Source of the DNA: Ilyonectria destructans
Taxonomy: Eukaryota > Ascomycota > Sordariomycetes > Hypocreales > Nectriaceae
DNA length: 64,000 nt
Reading direction: 5' to 3'
Assembly (NCBI GenBank): GCA_020740775.1
Contig: JAHEWK010000009.1
Location: forward strand, 1,922,001 to 1,986,000
Made by a program: the position numbers and the translations under genes. The notes beneath the pieces are model-generated. The model ran no database searches, was not told where the DNA came from, and was given only the letters and a program-made list of their open reading frames with translations. Each line of letters starts with the position of its first letter. The first letter of the stretch is position 1. Shown in pieces: positions 56,572 to 64,000 of this stretch.

Positions 56572-58333
56572 ATGTCCGAAAGCCAATCCTCGGCCCGTAA
56601 ACGAGGAGTCACACACGTTGACGAAGGAGAGAGTGGAAGTACAGCTTCTTATGGAGAGCAGACGGATGTTGAAACCTCAAATGTGGCCAAATCTCCCCGA
56701 GTTCATGCTCTTATGCTCATGCTTCCAGGTACCTCACAATGACGACGAAGAAACGAAAAAGATCATGCGCAAGGTTGATTGGCACCTGATACCTCCTCTA
56801 ATGGCTCTCTATATCATTTCATTTATGGATCGCTCCAACATCGGAAATGCCAAGGTTGCCGGTATGAATGCGGACCTCGAGCTCACTGGTGCCCAGTATA
56901 ATATGGCGTTAACGGTGTTCTTTTTTCCGTATGCTCTGTTTGAAGTTCCGAGCAATATTGTCCTCAAGATGATGCGACCTTCTCGATGGCTAATGATCCT
57001 CGTTATAGCCTGGGGCACGGTACGTCCTCCAGAATCTCCCATGTCCCTAGCTTTCTTATTTATTCATGTCCTCCAGGTCATGACTATGCAAGGCATCGTC
57101 AAGAATTATAACCAATTAATTGTCACCCGTACTCTGCTGGGTTTTACGGAAGCCGGTTTCTTCCCTGCTGCTTCATATCTCCTAACAACCTGGTATCCCC
57201 GCTGGGAGGTCCAAACCCGTCTCGCCATCTTCTTTACTGGCGCGTCGTTGGCTGGCGCCTTCTCAGGGCTTCTAGCTTTTGCCATCCAACATATGGATGG
57301 GATCGCAGGGCTTGGCGGCTGGCGATGGATCTTCATACTCGAGGGTATCCTCACAGTTCTTATGGGCTGCACGATTCCATTCCTTCTGCCTGACTCTCCG
57401 AAGGCGGCGAAATTTCTTACGGTAATCGAAAAAGAGACTATAATAAACCGTCTTCAACATGATGCCGGGCCCGCCTCCGCCAAAACAGGGATATATGACT
57501 CATTCAAGTGGGCATTTTTAAAAGAAGCCCTTCTGGATTGGAAAATCTACCTCGCTTGCGTTATTTTCTGGGGCAATAGGTAATATTTAACATCTTGGCT
57601 TTCACTACTTCATTACAGTCAAACTAACCAGTCCCAAACACTAGCGTCTCATTTTATGGCTTCACTTTTGCCTCACCCACAATCATCCATGAGCTTGGCT
57701 ATACCGCTGCTCAAGCACAGCTCCTTACAGTCCCGATCTATTTCGTGGGCACTTGTTCCACAATGTTCTTTGCATATAATGCAGATAGGCTCCAGAAGCG
57801 GTGGCCCTTTATCATAATTCCATTCGGTATTGCTGTTGTGGGCTTCGTTGGCTTGCTGTCCGTTCCACACCCGCGTCTGCCAGGACTGACCTATACCTTT
57901 CTATTTTTTATCCCAGCTGGATTGTATCCCAGTGTTATCGGATGCATATCTTGGGTCGGGAACAATCTTGCACCGTCCTATAAACGTGCGATCGGAATGG
58001 CCTTATTACTAACGATCGGGAACCTTGGTGGCGCCGTTGGGTCCAATATCTTTCTCGCTAACCAGGCTCCTCACTATTGGTTGGGTTACGGTTTCTCGCT
58101 TGCAATCATTGTCTGCGGGATTTTTGCAACCCTTATCCTACGCTTTGCGATCAAGCGAATCAATGAGAAGCGAGACCAGATCCCAGAGGCAGAGACCTTA
58201 GCAAAATATACGGAGGGTACGTATCACGCCTTGTGCCCCAGGACCATTATTGAAACTGTTGTCGCTAACTCGCATTTCAGACGAATTAATGGACATGGGC
58301 GATAAATCACCATTATACAGATATGTCCTGTAG
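56572..58333 (+). CDS. MFS transporter, ACS family (Dal5-like)
   Basis: Anion:cation symporter of the plasma membrane. Exons 56572-56682, 56729-57019, 57077-57579, 57645-58216 and 58281-58333 give 509 residues. Family blocks: VDWHLIPPLMALYIISFMDR (helix 1), RTLLGFTEAGFFPAASYLLT, GIAGLGGWRWIFILEGI and ISWVGNNLAPSYKRAIGMA, with about twelve helices. The first intron is uncertain: a 46-nt GTGGCC-CAG intron joins in frame, but its donor is weak. The substrate is likely a carboxylate such as nicotinate, allantoate or tartrate; sequence alone does not decide. It lies 0.55 kb before, and on the same strand as, an acyl-CoA dehydrogenase. Confidence 0.87.
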
Positions 58334-58592
58334 CCGGGACGGGTGATGGACTTAAATCGGTGAACCTTGCTGTTGAAAATTCGAACGAAACCCGACAAAG
58401 TTTATAATAGATTAAAGAAACAGCAATTAATAGTCAGTCGGATATTCTCAGGGCATTTTTTAATGACTAGCGCACTTAGTTAACCTAGGTTACTTGTTCC
58501 TCGGCATATCCCCATGTAGTAAGAAGCTCGGGAATTGGGATTGGGGAACAGGTGGAGAACAAGGGATGACTGATGATCGGTAGATCGCGACA

Positions 58593-58691
58593 CGGCTATA
58601 GACCCGGCTATAGACACGGTTATGCACGCACTCGCGATTCCCCACATGCCCTCGGTCCGCAAATGCGGTCCGCGGATACGGTCCGCAATAC
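58593..58691 (+). repeat. Two adjacent minisatellites
   Basis: Three 12-bp units of the form CGGCTATAGACC lie at 58593-58628. Three 13-bp units beginning CGGTCCGC follow at 58653-58691. Both sit in the spacer between the transporter and the dehydrogenase, about 200-290 bp before the dehydrogenase start. Confidence 0.75.
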
Positions 58692-58884
58692 GTAGGATGG
58701 TTCAAAGATAGATGGAGAGTCCAGAATTCGGGGTTCGGCATTGAAGAGCTAAAATCTGTCAATTGAGCGGAAGTAAAATTGAACCTGTTTCGCTATCAAT
58801 CATGATATGAACTCCCTTGCATACTGATTCCTCATTGTCCATCAAACCACTTTTACGTGCAAGCAGCTCCATTTTACAGAATCA

Positions 58885-60347
58885 ATGTCTTCAACAACCC
58901 TTGCACCATTCGCTGACCCTTTGTGGTACACTCGAGGCAATTCCCCCTACTACAAGGAGAGTCATATCCGGCTACGAGACGAAGTAAGAGAGTATGTGAG
59001 CACGCATATCGCCCCGAATTGCGAAGAATGGGAGAAGAATGGAGCTGTTCCTCTAGAGGTAAGTGTGTTGCATGCAACATTTTCTTTAATTTGATGCTCT
59101 AGGAGCTGACTTGTCTTTCCCCAGGCTTCTAGGCATTATGCCGAGGCTGGCTTTATGGCGGCTTCCATCTTTCCGCTGCCAGTCGAATATCTCGGTAATA
59201 TCCGACTTCCCGGAGGTGTGAAGCCATCTGAATGGGACGAATTTCACGACCTCGTCTTTATGGATGAGGTCGCGAGATGCGGGTACTTGGGTGTTTTCTG
59301 GGGCCTGGCGTGCGGTAATATTATCGGCGCGCCTCCAATTTTCCGATTCGGGACAGATAGCCAGAAGCAGAAATACGTCGGCGATATTCTCAGTGGAAAG
59401 ACGCGCTTCTGCTTGGCCGTCACCGAGCCTGACGCTGGGTCAGATGTCGCCGGCCTGACCACAACGGCTGTCCGAAAGGGGAACAAATATGTTGTCAACG
59501 GGGCAAAGAAGTGGATTACGAATGGCCTTTGGGCCGATTATTGCACAGCCGCAGTGCGCACTGGAGGGCCGGGTCAAGGGGGTATTTCGGTCTTGATTAT
59601 CCCTCTTGACGCGCCGGGCGTGACCCGCAAGCGCATTTACAACTCTGGAGTCTCCGCCAGCGGTACGTTGTGTTGTCTCCCTTCTCTGAAATTAAAATAC
59701 TGACATGGCCAACCAGGCTCTACGTACATCGAATTCGACGATGTCGAGGTTCCGGTAGAGAATTTGATCGGCGAAGAGAACCGAGGATTTCCGATTATCA
59801 TGTCCAGTAAGTATCCCCACAATACGAAGCCAATACGTGGCATCTAACCAGCCACCTTCTTGCAGACTTTAACCACGAACGAATCTGGCTTGCCATTACC
59901 GCTCTTCGACTGGCTCGCGTATGTGCTGAAGACTCGTATCTTCACGCGATTAAGCGAGAAACATTTGGCAAGAAACTCATCACAAACCAAGTCATCCGCT
60001 CGAAGCTGTCCACTGCCGGAAGATCAATTGATTCTGCCCACGCATATCTAGAACAGCTTGTATTCATGCAAGCCGAGTCCAAAAGGCGCAATGGGTGTGA
60101 TCCTGTCGGTATCGGTGGCCTCATCGCAAACTGCAAGGTGTTGGCCGGCCAGGTCCTAGAACGTACAAACAGAGAGGCACAGCAGATTATGGGAGGAGTT
60201 GGGTACTCCAGACAAGGAAGAGGCAGTAGGGTGGAGCAGATCAGCCGTGATTTGCGAGTAATGGTTGTTGGGGGAGGAAGTGAGGAGATCTTAACTGAGT
60301 TGTCCATTAATCAGGAAGCAAAGACCCTCGCTGCGGCCAAACTGTAA
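58885..60347 (+). CDS. Acyl-CoA dehydrogenase
   Basis: FAD enzyme oxidising an acyl-CoA to a 2-enoyl-CoA. Exons 58885-59058, 59125-59662, 59717-59806 and 59866-60347 give 427 residues. FAD/substrate-binding blocks are intact: FCLAVTEPDAGSDVAGLTTT, VVNGAKKWITNGLWADY, FDDVEVPVENLIGEENRGF and the C-terminal QQIMGGVGYSRQGRGSRVEQ, then RDLRVMVVGGGSEEILTEL. Length is as expected for the soluble 400-residue class. There is no obvious mitochondrial presequence or C-terminal SKL (it ends AAAKL), so location is open. With the upstream transporter and hydratase fragment it suggests uptake and side-chain oxidation of an organic acid. Confidence 0.93.
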
Positions 60348-61234
60348 AGATTTAGGATAGTGTTTACGATCAGAGTAGTGTACAGAAAATCTAGAAAATG
60401 CATCCCTAAAGTGCATTCCTACAGGTACATCCTAATCCGCCAGCTAGACATTAAAGACGAATATGATTACCTCACCTGCTTCGGCTCTTTAACAAGTGTT
60501 TCTGGTCTCTCGGCATTTCATTATTGAAATGGAGTCAATAGCTAGAGATTCTACAATATACTGGGTCACCTAGTGGTAGTACACTTACATTATTCTCAAA
60601 CGGGCGAGACCCGAGGTTGGCCAAATGGACATTCTGGGCCGGAATGCTAGCGTCACTTTCAATTAACTTCGCCGTACCTTTCACGTGGATGTAAAGAAGG
60701 TAGTTCCTCCCCGCTCCGAGTGGGGACGGATATACGCAGCCGGTCCCACTTGAGCAACCATCCCAGGTCAGTCCGCATCACGATCATGACTTCTAAGACT
60801 CACACTGTGGAAGGCATCCAGCGCGGTGTTCAAGAGTGTTCCAGGCTTTCGAGACAGAAATAAGGTCAAATCCCACACCCTATGACATAATAAAAACCTT
60901 CGATGCAGCTCAAGGTCTGATGCTGACCCTCTGGAGCGTCTCTGAAAGTTTGGGCGTTACGGAGTAGGGGGACAGTAGGCAGGGCACGTTACACGCCTTC
61001 CTCCTACTATGACCAATGGTTGTAAAATTATAGTAAGATTCCGATGGTATCATTTAAAGCAAACAAACACTTAAACGGTAAATTAGCTCATAGCTGCTTG
61101 ATAATCGCGTCCATATAGAAACATAGGCCTACACTTCTTCTCCAGCCCCTTTCTCTTTCAGAAGTTTAGCCACGGCCCCATGACTCCTGAGTAAAGAGTG
61201 TTGAAGCGCCATATTAAGTTGCTTGTTCTCCGCG
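60348..61234. other. Intergenic; includes the out-of-frame tail of the HET gene
   Basis: Nothing recognised at 60348-61130. At about 61130-61234 (reverse) lies the former 3' end of the HET-ankyrin gene, now out of frame. Confidence 0.5.
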
Positions 61235-63784
61235 TCAACATTGGGCACCACTCTCAAGTAGCAATCTCACCACAGCCTTATAACCGTTGGCTGCAGCACG
61301 GAAGAGTGGAGTATTGCCAGTATTATTTTTCGCCTCAACGTTGGCACCACGCTCAAGTAGCAATCTCACCACGGCCTTATGACCCCAGCCTGCAGCATAG
61401 TTGAGTGAATTATTGCCAGTATTATTCTTCGCCTCGATGCTCGCGCCCCTGTCAAGTAGCAACCTCACTATAGCCTCATGACCCTTAAATGCAGCAGAGA
61501 TGAGTGGAGTATCTCCAGTATCACCCTTCGCCTCGATATTAGCACGCGCATTCAGCAGCAGCATTGCTATAGCCTCATGCCCCTCGGTTGCAGCCCAGGC
61601 AAGTGGCGTTTTGCTATCTTCATCTTTCACCTCGGAGTTGGCGCCCTTCTCAAGCAATAGCCTGGTAACGGCCTCTCTCCCAGTCTTGGCAGCCCACAGT
61701 ATGGGTGTCTGGTTGTGCATGCTGGGTCCGCTCTCCGCTGCTCTCAATGACGGCGGATGGTCAGCGTCAAGGTCTTCCGCATCATTCAAATCACCGGCAG
61801 CATTTTCCGCATCGAGCTGTGTTTGGATAGTCGTCTCAAGCCAGTTACCGGGACCCTCTTTTGTCCCGAGCTCATCCAGGTGCTGTAGTATTTCAGACTC
61901 TTGTTTGGCACATTCGTCTTGTTGCTGCATAGCCACACTGAGTCGATTCGTGAGTCGATCGACACGTTGAGTCTCTTTCTCTATCCCCTCACATAATGAT
62001 CTCATCTCCTCATTTAATCTCCTCAACTGTTCTTCGTTTGCAGCCAAGCGTTTCCTCATCTGATCCAAGGTAGATATCTCCACTTCCCTCCGTTGGAGCA
62101 ATCCTTTTGTTTCTTGATTGAGTTGGTCCTCGAATTCCAAAATCTTCACAAACTCGAGCCTCAGATTCAAAATGTTCAGCTCCAGGTCTGCAGCAACAGG
62201 GGCCTCTGGTGAGCTGGATACTGGAGCTAGTCTGACAACGAACATATGTTCTTGTGCGACCTGCTCTTCGTTGACAGTCACCCCCACAGTCAACATGCCA
62301 TTGCTAGCAGTCTGCTTACCCAGGGCTTGCGGCCTTATGTAGATGAACTTTTGAAACAAATCCTCCAAATCGGTATCCCTGGACGATGTCATGATGTGGC
62401 TGCGAGTCTGTCGCTGCAATCCGTCAATCTCAAGCTCAAGCACCACGATGATGTCGCGCGATGCTTCGCCTCTGGTACGGAATCGAGCCAGATATCGCCG
62501 TGTGATGAGTCCATCAGGTTTGGTTGTCTCTGCAATCAAGGCGCGTCCTGTCCTCCAGCTGACTGGGGGATAATCTTCTTCCAGTTTCAGGTTCATTTTC
62601 TGGTGCCCGTCTATATGGAGCCAGAACCGCCGGGCTACTTTCTTGTCAGTCCTACTTTGACGCTCCATCTGGATATGAATCCGTTTGGTCGAAATACTGA
62701 GTGCAGTCCTTGGAAGCAAGACTGAGCAACGTTCTTGCGGCTTGAGATATTCGTTTGGCGCTGCGCCGGATTCATCATTGTGCAGAGGAACTCCCACAAT
62801 TTGATCTGCATCATGCTCTGGACCACAATTTAGTAGGCCATACATCTCTCCAGCAGAGGTTTTGTGTAGGGGAAGAGAAATTCGGAGGCGGCCACCTGAA
62901 ATGTCAAATGCGGTGACGGGCGCTGTGTCTTGTTTTCTTTTAACAATTCTTCCGCAGTTGGCAAAATCTGATGGATCAGGGGCCAGAATCCCTGCGGATA
63001 TCATATGCGCCGGTTTGCTGGGTGTGTCCTCCGCGGTGTTGAGACCCCAAGCCAAGATGGAATCGTCCCTGTTGTGCTTTATTATCTCTTGCTGCAGCCG
63101 GCTCAAGGCTCGGTCACCTTCGCCGTAGATCATTGGCATCGTAACATCGAAGATTCCTAGGAGGCAGTACGCAATATCTTCCTTCCTAGAGGTTTTTCGT
63201 TTTGCCGCCCAAGACATGCGTTGTGCTACGCTTGCCTGGCGCAAATCCTCCCAACCGCATAGGAACTGCCGAGAAATTCCGGTAACTGCCTCAACGGCGG
63301 TAGACATGTCTGTCTTAGTTCCTATGAGTGTCCAGTCTTGGTCGTAGAAGCGTAGTGTCTCAGGGGCCAGAAGTTCTTGTAGAGTCCATCCTCGTTGGAA
63401 CCAACGACTGGAGAAGAATTTCGAACCTGGATCCCAAGAGTGGTCTCCCTGGGGGACATCTGACAAGTAGGTGTAGCAAACAGTAGCGTTCAGATACCAC
63501 TGGAACATGGAGTTGATAGCCTCGTCAAGTTCCTTGGAGCTCTCCTTGTTAATACAGCAGGTATCAATCCAAGCATATTTGAGATGATCCTGCTTCGCTT
63601 GGTTGCAGCATCCTTTCAATTTCTTTATCCCACTCCCTGGTTTCTCAACGTTTCTTTTCTGAAGATCCTCGAAGGATATCTCATTTGCGTCGGCTCCCCA
63701 GGTATGCGATAAGATGGCGTATGGTGGGATGTTGTCGCCGACAAAAGATTCCAATCTCAACGTCTCTACATTGATGAGACGCAT
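61235..63784 (-). CDS. HET-domain protein with coiled coil and ankyrin repeats
   Basis: Heterokaryon-incompatibility-type protein, one exon, 849 residues as read. The HET domain starts at the N-terminus: PPYAILSHTWG (about 20-30), YAWIDTCCINKESSKELDEA, FFSSRWFQRGWTLQELLAPE and DIAYCLLGIFDVTMPMIYGE. Residues about 540-640 are Glu/Gln/Leu-rich and predicted coiled coil. The last ~150 residues are ankyrin repeats with consensus RLLLERGANVEAKNNTGNTPL. HET domains trigger cell death on non-self contact, and repeats supply recognition. Three or more repeats are nearly identical at DNA level (99-bp period). A run of three G at 61243-61245 where two would keep the frame ends the protein inside the last repeat; downstream in the other frame a repeat remnant and charged tail continue to a stop near 61130. 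The shorter form may still work. Confidence 0.85.
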   Translation of the reverse strand: MRLINVETLRLESFVGDNIPPYAILSHTWGADANEISFEDLQKRNVEKPGSGIKKLKGCCNQAKQDHLKYAWIDTCCINKESSKELDEAINSMFQWYLNATVCYTYLSDVPQGDHSWDPGSKFFSSRWFQRGWTLQELLAPETLRFYDQDWTLIGTKTDMSTAVEAVTGISRQFLCGWEDLRQASVAQRMSWAAKRKTSRKEDIAYCLLGIFDVTMPMIYGEGDRALSRLQQEIIKHNRDDSILAWGLNTAEDTPSKPAHMISAGILAPDPSDFANCGRIVKRKQDTAPVTAFDISGGRLRISLPLHKTSAGEMYGLLNCGPEHDADQIVGVPLHNDESGAAPNEYLKPQERCSVLLPRTALSISTKRIHIQMERQSRTDKKVARRFWLHIDGHQKMNLKLEEDYPPVSWRTGRALIAETTKPDGLITRRYLARFRTRGEASRDIIVVLELEIDGLQRQTRSHIMTSSRDTDLEDLFQKFIYIRPQALGKQTASNGMLTVGVTVNEEQVAQEHMFVVRLAPVSSSPEAPVAADLELNILNLRLEFVKILEFEDQLNQETKGLLQRREVEISTLDQMRKRLAANEEQLRRLNEEMRSLCEGIEKETQRVDRLTNRLSVAMQQQDECAKQESEILQHLDELGTKEGPGNWLETTIQTQLDAENAAGDLNDAEDLDADHPPSLRAAESGPSMHNQTPILWAAKTGREAVTRLLLEKGANSEVKDEDSKTPLAWAATEGHEAIAMLLLNARANIEAKGDTGDTPLISAAFKGHEAIVRLLLDRGASIEAKNNTGNNSLNYAAGWGHKAVVRLLLERGANVEAKNNTGNTPLFRAAANGYKAVVRLLLESGAQC
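61255..61690. repeat. 99-bp tandem repeats within the ankyrin region
   Basis: The word CAAGTAGCAATCTCACCAC starts at 61255 and 61354, and a close copy at 61453, exactly 99 bp apart. Each unit encodes one 33-residue ankyrin repeat. The two 3'-most units of the gene are the most alike; similarity falls toward 61690. Confidence 0.8.
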
Positions 63785-64000
63785 TGTTGAGAAGCGTGGC
63801 TGTGAGATATGGAGGTGGGCAGGGGTAGCTCTAGCCTTCGGGGGACGATCGCATCTAGTGGAATCTCGGTTTTGGCTTCGAGGAAGGGCTCAGGGTGTAG
63901 ATTTGTCGGATGGAAACGCCCGTTCGTTCTGATCGGTATGGAGGCAGGCAGTCGTCGTTACGAATGCGGGCTGGTACTTCGATTCGATGAGGGGATGTTC
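63785..64000. other. Upstream region of the HET gene
   Basis: 216 bp to the window end. Presumably promoter. No gene is recognised. Confidence 0.5.

Noticed and set aside
1..64000. CRISPR arrays, rRNA, tRNA and large transposons
   Set aside because: No regular spacer-repeat arrays, no conserved rRNA blocks, no clear cloverleaf with A/B boxes and no transposase or reverse-transcriptase motifs were seen by eye. A tRNA scan was not possible.

Overview
The window is nuclear DNA of a filamentous ascomycete (Pezizomycotina). Genes carry short introns (about 45-105 nt) with GTAAGT/GTATGT-type donors and CTAAC-type branch points. Families are typical of moulds: Zn2Cys6 regulators, HET-domain and NACHT-type proteins, a GH12 xyloglucanase, ACS-family transporters, a rhodopsin-like membrane protein and reductive iron uptake. 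I cannot name the species from sequence alone.

Left end (1-6.6 kb): a broken NLR (NACHT N-terminal type) lies beside an intact intronless TPR-CHAT protein with an intact His/Cys protease dyad. From 7.4 to 20.6 kb is an iron-uptake block: a divergently transcribed Fet3-type ferroxidase and Ftr1 permease, then a ferric reductase, then an 11-exon ACS-family transporter. Exact copies of the SreA-type GATA site ATCWGATAA precede Ftr1, the reductase and the transporter. By eye I found no other exact copy in the window.

From 21.6 to 32.3 kb there is an F-box protein, a hypothetical gene frameshifted in a homopolymer, a short-chain dehydrogenase pseudogene with a GC-AG intron, an intact PRISE-type reductase, a secreted saponin-hydrolase-like beta-propeller protein and a phosphotransferase pseudogene in which three Trp codons have become TAG. 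At 32.4-34.4 kb is a secreted protein-arginine deiminase with the whole catalytic set preserved, the most unusual intact gene here. From 37.2 to 52 kb follow an alpha/beta hydrolase, a rhodopsin-like membrane protein, a pisatin-demethylase-like P450, a GH12 xyloglucanase, and two divergent Zn2Cys6 regulators.

Right end (52-64 kb): two damaged hypothetical genes, an enoyl-CoA hydratase fragment, an ACS-family transporter and an acyl-CoA dehydrogenase (perhaps the remains of an acid-catabolism cluster), and a HET-coiled coil-ankyrin protein with near-identical 99-bp repeats and a frameshift near its end.

A theme across the window is gene decay by C:G to T:A transitions, several at TpG/CpA, which suggests repeat-induced point mutation. 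Self-recognition genes lie at both ends. Exons were worked out by hand from splice consensus and reading-frame continuity. All multi-exon models listed as CDS sum to whole codons except where stated.
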